Below are positions 49,165 through 59,106 of a stretch of 64,000 nucleotides of DNA, one piece after another. This DNA is from Microbispora sp. ZYX-F-249 (GTDB lineage Bacteria > Actinomycetota > Actinomycetes > Streptosporangiales > Streptosporangiaceae). The position numbers and the translations under genes were made by a program. Each line of letters starts with the position of its first letter. Position 1 is the stretch's first letter. A model generated the notes under the pieces. That model saw only the letters and a program-made list of their open reading frames with translations, was not told the origin of the DNA and searched no databases. Location: assembly GCF_039649665.1 (NCBI RefSeq), contig NZ_JBDJAW010000001.1:434001-498000 (forward strand), given 5' to 3'.

Positions 49165-50361
49165 GTGGAGACTTCGGTGCCAGGGCGAGCGGAAACACGG
49201 CTCCAGGCAAAAATCCTTACGCGATTGCGGGACGCCGGTCCGCAATCTCGCATTCAGCTGTCGGAACACTTCGAAGTGTCACGAACGACGATCGGGACCG
49301 AACTCGGCCGGCTCGCGGCACTCCGGCTCGTCGAGGAAATCGGACCGGCCGCCTCACGCGGAGGCCGCCGTTCGACCGTCATCGATCTCGCCGGTCGCGT
49401 CCGGTTCGTCGGCATCGCCATCGGCGCGACCTCCGTCTCCACCGCGGTCACCGATGGCCGGCTGCGCGTTCTCGCGTTCGAACGCACCGAATGCGACGTG
49501 CGCCGGGGACCTGAGCCGGTGCTCGAACTCGCCGTGGAACAGAGCCGCCGGCTGCTCCTGAAACTGGGAGTGGACAGGCCGCTGGGAGTCGGCGTGGGCG
49601 TGCCCGGCCCGGTGGACTTCTCCCGCGGTATCCCGGTGTCGCCGCCGATCATGCCGGGGTGGGACGGTTATCCGGTCCGCGATCTGCTCGGCGGGCGGTT
49701 CGATTGTCCGGTTTTTTTGGACAACGATGCGAATGTAATGGCGCTGGGCGAACAACACGCCGGTGCGGCGGGCATCGTGGAGAACTTCCTGTTCGTCAAG
49801 GTCGGCACGGGCATCGGCTGCGGAATCGTGGCCAAGGGTGAGCTCTATCGCGGTATGGACGGGTGTGCGGGAGATATCGGCCACATCCCGGTCGCCGATT
49901 CGGACGCCGTCTGCGCGTGCGGCAACACGGGATGCCTGGAGGCGTCCTTCGGCGGCGACGCGCTCGCTCGCGACGCCCTCGCCGCGGCCCGGTCGGGGCG
50001 CTCGCCCCTGCTGCGGGAACTGCTCGAACGCACCGGGACGCTGACCGCCGCCGATGTGGGCGAGGCGGTCGGCGCCGGGGACGCGGCGTCCGTCCAGATG
50101 GTGCGCGACGGCGGACGGCGGGTGGGCGAGGTGCTGGCGGGCCTGGTGTCGTTCTTCAACCCGAGCCTCATCGTGCTGGGCGGCGGGCTCACGCTGCTGG
50201 GCCACGTCCTGCTCGCCGAGATCCGCGGGGCGATCTACCGGCGCTCACTGCCGCTCGCCACCAGGAACCTGCCGATCATGATGAGCGAACTCGGCCCGCA
50301 GGCCGGCGTGATCGGCGCGGCCAGACTCGTGAGTGAGGAGGTCTACGGGGTCGCCGGGTGA
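49165..50361 (+). CDS. ROK-family transcriptional regulator
   Basis: This 398-residue protein has an N-terminal winged helix (LSEHFEVSRTTIGTELGRLA) and a ROK sugar-kinase-like domain with VDRPLGVGVGVPGPVDF, the CxCGxxGC zinc motif in CACGNTGCLEA and DNDANVMALGE. It resembles NagC/XylR-type repressors. No sugar operon is adjacent, so the regulated genes are unknown. Confidence 0.88.
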   Translation: METSVPGRAETRLQAKILTRLRDAGPQSRIQLSEHFEVSRTTIGTELGRLAALRLVEEIGPAASRGGRRSTVIDLAGRVRFVGIAIGATSVSTAVTDGRLRVLAFERTECDVRRGPEPVLELAVEQSRRLLLKLGVDRPLGVGVGVPGPVDFSRGIPVSPPIMPGWDGYPVRDLLGGRFDCPVFLDNDANVMALGEQHAGAAGIVENFLFVKVGTGIGCGIVAKGELYRGMDGCAGDIGHIPVADSDAVCACGNTGCLEASFGGDALARDALAAARSGRSPLLRELLERTGTLTAADVGEAVGAGDAASVQMVRDGGRRVGEVLAGLVSFFNPSLIVLGGGLTLLGHVLLAEIRGAIYRRSLPLATRNLPIMMSELGPQAGVIGAARLVSEEVYGVAG

Positions 50362-51954
<1,593 letters not shown>

Positions 51955-51967
51955 GGCCACGACGTTC

Positions 51968-52001
51968 GCCGAGGGCGCCCGGCATGCCGGGCGCCCTCGG
52001 C
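51968..52001 (+). terminator. 34-base perfect palindromic terminator after argG
   Basis: A perfect palindrome with 17-base arms (51968-51984 and 51985-52001), G/C-rich and starting GCCGAGGGCG, lies 13 bases after argG. It likely acts in both directions. Confidence 0.75.
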
Positions 52002-52072
52002 ACGTCCTCGCCGATCGCCGTGACCACGGGGATCGGCGGGATCGGCCACCGCGCGGGCAGGCGCCCCGTCCT

Positions 52073-52294
52073 CGCGCCTGCGATTCCGCCCCGCCAGACG
52101 CCCGGTTATCGCCGTGGGCTGCGCGCGATTGAGGTGATCGCTCGGACGGCGCTGTTGCGTTCAGCTTCCCAGGAGCCCGTTGATCGCCGGGGGCGGCGCG
52201 ATTGCGGTTCCCCCCCAGCGCCCGGTGATCGCTCGGACGGCGCGATTGCGGTTCGTTCCCCAGAGGCCTGGTGCTCGCCGGGGGCGGCGGGTCA
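52073..52294. repeat. Degenerate tandem repeat, about 45-46 bases per unit
   Basis: Units begin with TGATCGC(T/C)(C/G)GG: 52135-52180 (46), 52181-52225 (45), 52226-52271 (46), a partial copy from 52272 running into the imine-reductase stop codon, and decayed copies before 52135. Shared parts include GCGCGATTGCGGTTC and a C/AGCGCCCGG tail. The block fills the argG-imine reductase gap. Confidence 0.7.
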
Positions 52295-53188
52295 GACGTG
52301 GACTCGGGGATCGAGGATCTCGGTGATGCGGATGAACCCGTCGGCGCCGTGGCCCTGTCCGATCACGCGGCGCGCCCAGCCCTCGGCCGCGCGCATCACG
52401 CTCGCGTCGATGCCGTGCGCCTCGGACACGTGGACGATGTGGGCCATGGACGAGGCCGCCGAGGTGATCGGGTTGCCCTCGCCGGGGAACGCGCCGCTGT
52501 CCACGTCCCGCGCCGCCTGCTCGAAGAGGGGCGGCAGGATCGCGCCGATGCCCTTGGCGAACGGCGCCAGCTCGCGAGCCGTCACCCCCTCGGCCCGAGC
52601 CACCGCGAGCGCGTGCGCGTAGCCCGCCATCGCGGTCCAGAAGACGTCGAGCAGCGCGATGTCGTAGGCCGCCGCGCGGCCGATCTCCTCGCCCAGATGG
52701 GTGTGCGTGCCGCCGAGGGCGTCCAGCACCGGGCGGTGCCGCCGGTAGAGCTCCTCCGGGCCGCTGTGGAGGAACACCGCGGCCGGGGTGCCGATGGTCG
52801 TGGTCGGCGTCATGATCGCGCCGTCGAGGTAGCCGATGCCGTGCTCGGCCGCCCAGGCCCCGGTGCTCCTGGCCCGGCCGGGCGTGTCGGCGGTCAGGTT
52901 CACGAGCGTGCGTCCCCGCAGCGCGCCGGTGACCGCGTCGCGCCGGAGGACGGCGTCCGCCGCGTCGTAGTTCACCACACAGATCACGGTCAGCCCGCTC
53001 GCCGCGACCGCCGCCTCCGGCGTGGGGGCGCTTACCGCGCCCCGCTCGGACAGCTCGCGATCTCTGCCCGGTGTCCGGTTCCAGACCGTGGTCCGGACGC
53101 CGGCGTCCAGGAAGGCGCCGGCCAGGGCCCGGCCCATCGGGCCCAGGCCGAGCACGGTGACGGCAGACTGGTCGGTGTGCTGGATCAT
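52292..53188 (-). CDS. NAD(P)-dependent oxidoreductase, imine-reductase-like
   Basis: This 298-residue protein has the Rossmann motif GLGPMGRALAGAFLDAG, the NRTPGRD NADPH loop and a helical C-terminal dimer domain with AAYDIALLDVFWTAMAGYAH. It belongs to the 6-phosphogluconate dehydrogenase-like superfamily, closest to imine reductases. It faces the HxlR regulator across a 44-base gap, suggesting that HxlR controls it. Confidence 0.85.
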   Translation of the reverse strand: MIQHTDQSAVTVLGLGPMGRALAGAFLDAGVRTTVWNRTPGRDRELSERGAVSAPTPEAAVAASGLTVICVVNYDAADAVLRRDAVTGALRGRTLVNLTADTPGRARSTGAWAAEHGIGYLDGAIMTPTTTIGTPAAVFLHSGPEELYRRHRPVLDALGGTHTHLGEEIGRAAAYDIALLDVFWTAMAGYAHALAVARAEGVTARELAPFAKGIGAILPPLFEQAARDVDSGAFPGEGNPITSAASSMAHIVHVSEAHGIDASVMRAAEGWARRVIGQGHGADGFIRITEILDPRVHV

Positions 53189-53232
53189 GTCTCGACTCCA
53201 TGACGATGAGAGAGTGCTGAACGGGGTGGACG

Positions 53233-53628
53233 ATGACGCGTAGCCGTGCCCGGGACCGGGACGTCTGCGGGGTGACCGCCGCGATCGCGGTGATCGACGG
53301 CAAGTGGAAGACGATCCTGCTCTGGCTCCTGGAATCCGCGCCGCGTCGTCCCGGCGAGCTGGTCCGGCGGCTGCCGGGCCTCACCGAGAAGGTGCTGACT
53401 CAGACGCTCCGGGAGATGGAGGCCGACGGGCTGGTGCACCGCGAGGTGCACGAGGGCCGCCCGCTGAAGACCGTGTACTCACTGACCGAGTTCGGCCGTG
53501 AGCTGTCCCGGGCGCTGGCGCCGCTGTCCGACTGGGGACACCGCCGCCTGGAGAAGCTGGCCCTGGAGACGCCGGCCCAGGAGACGCCGGTCCCGGAGGA
53601 GCCGGCGAAGTCCCGATCGGTCTCCTGA
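53233..53628 (+). CDS. HxlR-family regulator
   Basis: This 131-residue winged-helix protein has the HxlR pattern: VIDGKWKTILLWLLESAPRR, then ELVRRLPGLTEKVLTQTLRE, MEADGLVHREV and VYSLTEFGRELSRAL. The acidic C-terminal tail contains ETPAQETPVPEEP. Such regulators often respond to reactive electrophiles. It is divergent from the imine-reductase-like gene. Confidence 0.92.
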   Translation: MTRSRARDRDVCGVTAAIAVIDGKWKTILLWLLESAPRRPGELVRRLPGLTEKVLTQTLREMEADGLVHREVHEGRPLKTVYSLTEFGRELSRALAPLSDWGHRRLEKLALETPAQETPVPEEPAKSRSVS

Positions 53629-53845
53629 CACACCGCCGGCACCCCCGTTCCGCCTGAAAAGCCGGGCCGGCCCTCCTGCCGCCCGCAACCAAGCTTCACG
53701 CCGCCTCGGCAGCGCGGACAAGTACCCACAAAAAGGTGGGTAGGCCGCACACCTTCGGCAGCCGACACTTCTTTGCACAGTGCATACGTTCCCTTTGCGC
53801 GGGTAGCGCGGCCTTGTTCGCGAGATCGACCCCCGAGGGGGGAGC
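53629..53845. other. GH15 upstream region
   Basis: This 217-base gap holds a hairpin with TACCCAC (53723-53729) and GTGGGTA (53736-53742) around an A-rich loop, which may end the HxlR transcript. A small palindrome TGCACAGTGCA (53774-53784) lies further on. No clear promoter could be assigned. Confidence 0.4.
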
Positions 53846-55669
53846 GTGGTGGCACTGCGGATCGAGGACTACGGGCTGCTCGGTGACCTGCACACGGCCG
53901 CGCTGGTGGGGCGAGACGGGTCGATCGACTGGCTGTGCCTGCCCCGGTTCGACGCGCCCGCGTGTTTCGCCGCCCTGCTCGGCGACGACCGGGCGGGATT
54001 CTGGCGCTTGGCCCCCGCCGCCGGCGGGCTCTGCACGCGCCGCCGCTACCGCGGCGACTCTCTCGTCCTGGAGACGGAGTGGGAGACTCCCGAAGGGTCC
54101 GTACGCGTGATCGACGCGATGCCGCCACGCGGCGAGGCGGCCGACGTGGTGCGGGTCGTGGAAGGCGTCAGCGGGCGGGTGCCGATGCGGATGGCGCTGC
54201 GGCTGAGGTTCGACTACGGGCACGTCGTGCCCTGGGTGCGGCAGCAGGACGGGCGGCTCGCGGCGGTCGCCGGTCCGGACGCCGCCTGGCTGGAGACTCC
54301 GGTGCCGCTCCGGGGCGAGGACATGACCACCTACGCCGACTTCGAGGTGGCCGCCGGGCAGCGGGTGCCGTTCGTGCTGACCTACCGGCCGTCGCACGAG
54401 CGCGTGCCGCGCTCCGTGGACGCGGAGAAGGCCCTGGCCGACACGGAGGCGTACTGGACGTCGTGGATGCGCGGCTTCCGATACCGGGGCCGCTGGGAGG
54501 AGGCCGTACGCCGGTCGCTGGTCGTGCTGAAGGCGCTGACCTACGCGCCGACCGGCGGCATCGTCGCCGCGGTCACCACGTCGCTGCCGGAACGGCCGGG
54601 CGGCCCGCGCAACTGGGACTACCGGTTCTGCTGGCTGCGCGACGCGACGTTCACGCTGCAGGCGCTGCTGGGCACCGGCTTCGTCGCCGAGGCCAAGGCA
54701 TGGCGGGAGTGGCTGCTGCGGGCCGCCGCCGGAGACCCGGCCGACCTGCAGATCATGTACGGGATCGACGGCGCCCGCCGTCTGCCGGAATACCCAGTCG
54801 ACTGGCTGGCCGGTTACGAGGGCTCGGCTCCGGTCCGGGTGGGCAATGCGGCGTCCGGGCAGTTCCAGCTCGACGTGTGGGGTGAGGTCCTCGACGGGCT
54901 GCATCTGGCCAGGACGGCCGGCATTCACGCCGAGGAGCCGGCCTGGGATCTGCAACGGGCGCTGCTGGACTTCCTGGAGGGCCACTGGGACGACCCGGAC
55001 AACGGGTTGTGGGAGGTGCGCGGCGACCGCCGCCACTTCGTGCACTCCAAGGTCATGGCGTGGGCCGGCCTGGACCGGGCCGTGCAGGCCGTCGAACGCT
55101 TCGGCCTGGACGGGCCCGTGGACCGGTGGCGCGCGACCCGCGACACGATCCACGCCGAGGTCTGCGACCGCGGCTACGACCCCGGGCGGGGCACGTTCAC
55201 CCAGTTCTACGGCTCCAGAGGGCTGGACGCCGCGCTGCTGCTGATCCCCCGGGTGGGGTTCCTGCCCTGGGACGACCCGCGGGTTGCGGGCACCGTCGAG
55301 GCGGTGCGGCGCGAGCTGTGCTCCGACGGCTTCCTGCTGCGCTACCGGCCGCGGGCCGACGGCGATGTGGACGGCCTTCCCGGCACCGAGGGAGCGTTCA
55401 TCACCTGCACGTTCTGGCTCGCCGACGCCCTGTACGGCATCGGCCGCCACCGGGAGGCGTACGAGTTGTTCGAACGGTTGCTACGCCTCCGCAACGACCT
55501 CGGCCTGCTGAGCGAGGAGTGCGACCCCGCCACCGGCCGGCAGCTCGGCAACACCCCGCAGGCGTTCAGCCACGTCGGGCTGGTGAACTCCGCCCGTCAC
55601 CTGTCCGGCGCCCGGCCCGCCGAGCACGTCGCGCGCGGCCGCGACCACGTCGGAAGCGGGCACTCGTGA
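53846..55669 (+). CDS. Glycoside hydrolase family 15 protein
   Basis: This 607-residue enzyme has the GH15 pattern IEDYGLLGDLHTAALVGRDG at the start, a beta-rich N-terminal domain and an (alpha/alpha)6 domain with RNWDYRFCWLRDATFTLQAL and the late EGAFITCTFWLADAL, both carrying likely catalytic or binding residues. Actinobacterial members are often trehalases or glucoamylase-like; I cannot decide which. GAGGGGGGAG precedes the GTG at 53846. Confidence 0.9.
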   Translation: MVALRIEDYGLLGDLHTAALVGRDGSIDWLCLPRFDAPACFAALLGDDRAGFWRLAPAAGGLCTRRRYRGDSLVLETEWETPEGSVRVIDAMPPRGEAADVVRVVEGVSGRVPMRMALRLRFDYGHVVPWVRQQDGRLAAVAGPDAAWLETPVPLRGEDMTTYADFEVAAGQRVPFVLTYRPSHERVPRSVDAEKALADTEAYWTSWMRGFRYRGRWEEAVRRSLVVLKALTYAPTGGIVAAVTTSLPERPGGPRNWDYRFCWLRDATFTLQALLGTGFVAEAKAWREWLLRAAAGDPADLQIMYGIDGARRLPEYPVDWLAGYEGSAPVRVGNAASGQFQLDVWGEVLDGLHLARTAGIHAEEPAWDLQRALLDFLEGHWDDPDNGLWEVRGDRRHFVHSKVMAWAGLDRAVQAVERFGLDGPVDRWRATRDTIHAEVCDRGYDPGRGTFTQFYGSRGLDAALLLIPRVGFLPWDDPRVAGTVEAVRRELCSDGFLLRYRPRADGDVDGLPGTEGAFITCTFWLADALYGIGRHREAYELFERLLRLRNDLGLLSEECDPATGRQLGNTPQAFSHVGLVNSARHLSGARPAEHVARGRDHVGSGHS

Positions 55670-55681
55670 CGGCTCTCCGGT

Positions 55682-56230
55682 TCACTGCCACAGGAGCAGC
55701 ACGGCGGTGAGACCGAGGCCCGCCGCCACGAAGCCGGCCGTCCTGGGCTGCCTGGCGGCCTCCCGGCGCGAGGAGACCACCAGTAGGGCGCCGATGGCGA
55801 GCGCCACCACGAGGTGCAGGCCGTACCACACGGGGATCGGCACCCGGGCCAGGAAGGTTCCGGACAGGAGGTCGTCGGCGGACCCGAAGCCGGCGAGTGC
55901 GCCGAGCGCGGCCAGGCCCAGCACCGGGAGCGCGTACCGGTACCGGCCGAGCAGTGCCCAGACGACGGTCCCCAGGGCGAGCAGTATCTGGAAGCGGTGA
56001 TGCAGTTGCCGTGCGATCAGCCCGCCGTGGTCGTCGAAGCTGATGTCGAGGACCGAGTGGTAGGCGGCGGACATCGGGACGCCCCGCAGCGGCTCGTAGC
56101 CGCCGGTGTAGGAGACCGTCTCACCGCTCGGCACATAGGAGAACGCGAGGTAGACGCCGGTGAGCAGGACGAGCACGTACCAATGGATCAACATGTCGCC
56201 CAGCAACTGCCTCGCCCGATTCACCGCCAC
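55682..56230 (-). CDS. Short cytochrome-b-like membrane protein
   Basis: This 182-residue protein with four membrane helices resembles only the N-terminal part of actinobacterial QcrB: HWYVLVLLTGVYLAFSYVPS, YTGGYEPLRGVPMSAAYHSV, LDISFDDHGGLIARQLHHRF. That segment carries heme-ligand-like histidines. The quinol-oxidation and C-terminal helices are absent. It could be a degenerate or repurposed cytochrome b. No Rieske or cytochrome c gene lies nearby, but cydAB is 2 kb downstream. Confidence 0.72.
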   Translation of the reverse strand: MAVNRARQLLGDMLIHWYVLVLLTGVYLAFSYVPSGETVSYTGGYEPLRGVPMSAAYHSVLDISFDDHGGLIARQLHHRFQILLALGTVVWALLGRYRYALPVLGLAALGALAGFGSADDLLSGTFLARVPIPVWYGLHLVVALAIGALLVVSSRREAARQPRTAGFVAAGLGLTAVLLLWQ

Positions 56231-56251
56231 ATTTCAGCAGATGCGGGTGTG

Positions 56252-57052
56252 TCAGGAAGGCGAAAACAGATGGGCCGCCTTCGCGGGCGTCTCCCGGGTC
56301 GTGAACGGAACCGGGCTGAGCGCGTCGAGGCGCTCGGCGAACCCGGCCGCGAGGCCGGTCAGGACCAGCATCCCGGCCGCCGTCTCCGACACGCGCTGGT
56401 GCGCCATGATCAGGGCGGTGATGCCGGTGCTGTCCCAGTAGGTCACCGCGGAGAGGTCGATCACCAGCCCCGGCTCCGGTGTGCCGGAGACGACCTCGCC
56501 GATCGCCGCCGTGATCTTGGGGGCCGCCTGCTCGTCGAGGGCGCCGTCCAGCTCCAGAACCGTGTGCGACCGGAGACGGCGCAGCCGTGGAGTGGCGGAT
56601 GACGACGCGGGGCCGGGGAGGGCGAAGTCGGCCGTGGCGAGGGTGCCGTCCGGGCCGGAATCGATCGTGAACCGGTCCGACAGGTAGCGGGCGAGCCACA
56701 GCCCGTGCCCGTGCCTGACCGGCCACGCGGCGGTGTCGTGCCCCGACGAGCCGGGGTCGCCGACCTCGCACCGCAGCACGCCGCCGAGCTGCCGGATCCT
56801 CGCCCGTCCGGTTCCGGAGCCGTGGAAGACCGCGTTGGTGGCGAGCTCGTGGACGGTGAGCACCAGGTCCACGGACCGCCCGTGCGGGAGCCCGGCGTGG
56901 ACGACGTGTGCCTGCAGCGTCTCCCGCAGGGGGTAGAGCGACCCGCGGTCGAACGCGTGGTCGAGGATCAGCACCGACGTCCCGGCGTTCCGATTTCCGC
57001 TGCCGGGGCCCGCGGCGACGGGGGAGGCAAGGTTGGCCGCGTCATCGCTCAT
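56252..57052 (-). CDS. Anti-sigma-type ATPase fused to a STAS domain
   Basis: This 266-residue protein begins with an RsbW-like HATPase (N-box VHELATNAVFHGSG, G-box GHGLWLARYLSDRFTID) and continues from about residue 160 as a STAS domain (VIDLSAVTYWDSTGITALIM). Kinase and antagonist are usually separate proteins. Its start overlaps the stop of the MEDS-STAS gene by eleven bases, so the two are co-translated. Confidence 0.87.
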   Translation of the reverse strand: MSDDAANLASPVAAGPGSGNRNAGTSVLILDHAFDRGSLYPLRETLQAHVVHAGLPHGRSVDLVLTVHELATNAVFHGSGTGRARIRQLGGVLRCEVGDPGSSGHDTAAWPVRHGHGLWLARYLSDRFTIDSGPDGTLATADFALPGPASSSATPRLRRLRSHTVLELDGALDEQAAPKITAAIGEVVSGTPEPGLVIDLSAVTYWDSTGITALIMAHQRVSETAAGMLVLTGLAAGFAERLDALSPVPFTTRETPAKAAHLFSPS

Positions 57053-57911
57053 GCGCGGTCACCAGGCTGATCCCGGGAATGCCCTGAGCGCCGAGCAGCA
57101 CGAACCGCGGCACGATGGCGGGGTTGCACCGCAGGACGACCGTACGGGCCGGCGCGAGGCTCCGGGCCACGTCGATGATCGTCCGGGTGCAGGACAGGTC
57201 GATGAAGGACAGCTCGGCCATGTTGATCGTGAGGGGGCCGTCCGTCCTGATCGCCTCGCTCAGTGCCAGGGCCAGGGCGTCCTCGGCCGCGCGGTCGATC
57301 TGTCCCGCCATCCGGATGCCGGGCGGCGCGTACTGGCGGCAGATCCGCAGCAGCGGGTCGTCGTAGTAGGTGGCCGCGGCGACCGCCCGGGTGTGGAACG
57401 GGGAGACCGAGGCGAGGGTGACCGGGTCGAAGCGTTCCCGGTCGTACTGGCACAGGACCGACACGCTGCTGTCGGAAAGGACCGTCGCGATCTTCTCCTC
57501 GAAGGCGGGCAGCTGCTCCACACCGTGGACCGGCCGCAGCGCCCAGCCCATGTCGAGGGCCACCCGAAGGCCCGAGTAGCCCTCGCGTGAGGTCAGCTCG
57601 ATCTGGGAGCTCAGCCATCCCATCGCGTGATCCACACTGAAGGCCTGTCCGGACAGCAGGCCGTCCTGAGAGGCGACGACGTCCATCCGTCCGTCGGCGG
57701 TGGCGGACCGCACGGCGATCCCGCGGCGGCTCAGCTCGGCCGCAGCTCCCTGGGGCTCCTCGCACAGCCAGACGACCCGCAGCCCTCCCGACAGCCCGTC
57801 ACGCACGTACGCCGCGGTGAGGTCGAGCAGCTCTTCGGGCTCGCCGAAGGTCAGACACGCGTGATCGTTGATCGTCAAATCAGTGATCTGCACCTCGGCA
57901 CTGACCGTCAC
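57042..57911 (-). CDS. MEDS-domain and STAS protein
   Basis: This protein of about 289 residues has a MEDS (DcmR-type sensory) domain in its first two thirds (NDHACLTFGEPEELLDLTAA, GGLRVVWLCEE, REGYSGLRVALDMGWAL) and a C-terminal STAS domain (LTINMAELSFIDLSCTRTII). I prefer the GTG at 57911 with GAGGATGG upstream; ATG codons at 57953 and 57980 are alternatives. It overlaps the HATPase-STAS gene. Confidence 0.83.
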   Translation of the reverse strand: MTVSAEVQITDLTINDHACLTFGEPEELLDLTAAYVRDGLSGGLRVVWLCEEPQGAAAELSRRGIAVRSATADGRMDVVASQDGLLSGQAFSVDHAMGWLSSQIELTSREGYSGLRVALDMGWALRPVHGVEQLPAFEEKIATVLSDSSVSVLCQYDRERFDPVTLASVSPFHTRAVAAATYYDDPLLRICRQYAPPGIRMAGQIDRAAEDALALALSEAIRTDGPLTINMAELSFIDLSCTRTIIDVARSLAPARTVVLRCNPAIVPRFVLLGAQGIPGISLVTAHER

Positions 57912-58008
57912 CGCGCCACCATCCTCAGGCGGTCCCGCCGCCCACCGCCTCATCGAGGTACCCATCGTAGTGATGGGCATACGTCAAGAATCGGTCTCGG
58001 TGACGGGG

Positions 58009-59016
58009 CTACAGGTACGTCGGCGTACGGCCGGCCCGGTGGCGGAACAGCCACCAGTTCCACGCCTGGGCGAGGAGCATCAGGGGCACCATCACCGCGG
58101 CGAAGCCCACCAGGATCCGCAGCGTGGCCGCCTCCGCCATCGCCTCCGTCAGGCGCAGGCCGGTGCCGGGAGCGCCGGAGGAGACCAGTACGAAGGGGTG
58201 CAGGCCCGCGCCGAGGGCGACGACGGGCAGGGCGGCCGCGCACGAGGTGGCGGCGAAGGCCCGTCCGGTGCGTCCCGCGCCCAGCAGGGCGGCCCCCGCG
58301 AGGAGCGCGACCACCAGGGCCGCGCCGGCCGCGAGGGCGGGAAGGGAGTTGACGACGGCGTGGCGCGCCGAGGAGCCGGCGACGAGGACGGCCGCCGCCG
58401 CCCCGGCCGCCGCGAACAGGGCGCGCCGACCGGCCCGCGCCGCCCGGGCGCCCGTCTCGCCGCCGGTCCGCCAGGCCAGGAAGGACGCGCCGTGCGCGAG
58501 GAACACCGCGGTGGTCGTGGCGCCGCACAGCAGCACGAAGGGGTCGAGCAGGTCGGCCGGACCGAGCGAGAAGGCGTTCCGCGCGTCGAGCGGCACCCCG
58601 GCGAGCAGCCGGCCCGTCACGAGCCCCCATCCCGTGGCGGGCACCAGCCCACCCAGGAAGATCAGCCCGTCCCAGACCCGGCGCGCCGAGGCGCTCCGGT
58701 GGCGGCTCCGCACCTGCACGGCGGTGTTGCCGACGACGATCCCGGCCAGGATCGCCGCGAACAGGAAGTACATCCCCGACAGCAGCCGCCCCTCCAGGAA
58801 GGGGAAGGCGCCGAACAACACCCCCGCCGCGGCCACCAGCCAGACCTCGTTGCCGAGGAAGAACGGGCCGAAGGCGTTGAGCAGCGCCCGGCGCTCACCG
58901 TCGTCGCGGCCGAGCGTGGGGGCGAGCAGCTGCACGCCGTAGTCCAGGCCGGCCAGGACGAAGTAACCGGCGAGCAGCAGCCCGAGCAGGGCCGGCCACA
59001 CGAGTTCGAGAGTCAC
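58009..59016 (-). CDS. cydB: Cytochrome bd oxidase subunit II
   Basis: This 335-residue membrane protein with eight or nine helices begins with the CydB pattern ELVWPALLGLLLAGYFVLAG, then DYGVQLLAP and FGPFFLGNEVWLVAAAGVLF. It is the structural partner of CydA in the high-affinity quinol oxidase. Its ATG overlaps the stop of a frame that continues cydA out of phase (see findings). Confidence 0.93.
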   Translation of the reverse strand: MTLELVWPALLGLLLAGYFVLAGLDYGVQLLAPTLGRDDGERRALLNAFGPFFLGNEVWLVAAAGVLFGAFPFLEGRLLSGMYFLFAAILAGIVVGNTAVQVRSRHRSASARRVWDGLIFLGGLVPATGWGLVTGRLLAGVPLDARNAFSLGPADLLDPFVLLCGATTTAVFLAHGASFLAWRTGGETGARAARAGRRALFAAAGAAAAVLVAGSSARHAVVNSLPALAAGAALVVALLAGAALLGAGRTGRAFAATSCAAALPVVALGAGLHPFVLVSSGAPGTGLRLTEAMAEAATLRILVGFAAVMVPLMLLAQAWNWWLFRHRAGRTPTYL

Positions 59017-59034
59017 GGGTTCCTCTTGGCGGGT

Positions 59035-59106
59035 CGAGCCACAGGCCGAGTCACGGGACGAGCCATAGGACGAGTCACGGGACGGGCCGACGGTCGGGCT
59101 ACAGGG
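59035..59106. repeat. Six 12-base repeats at the cydA-cydB junction
   Basis: Units CGAGCCACAGGC, CGAGTCACGGGA, CGAGCCATAGGA, CGAGTCACGGGA, CGGGCCGACGGT and CGGGCTACAGGG follow without gaps. They cross the cydA stop codon. On the minus strand they encode a repeated RPVA/RPVT tetrapeptide in a frame different from cydA. Confidence 0.8.

Noticed and set aside
53774-53784. Palindrome TGCACAGTGCA as an operator for the GH15 gene
   Set aside because: It is a single short site with no regulator nearby; such palindromes are expected by chance.
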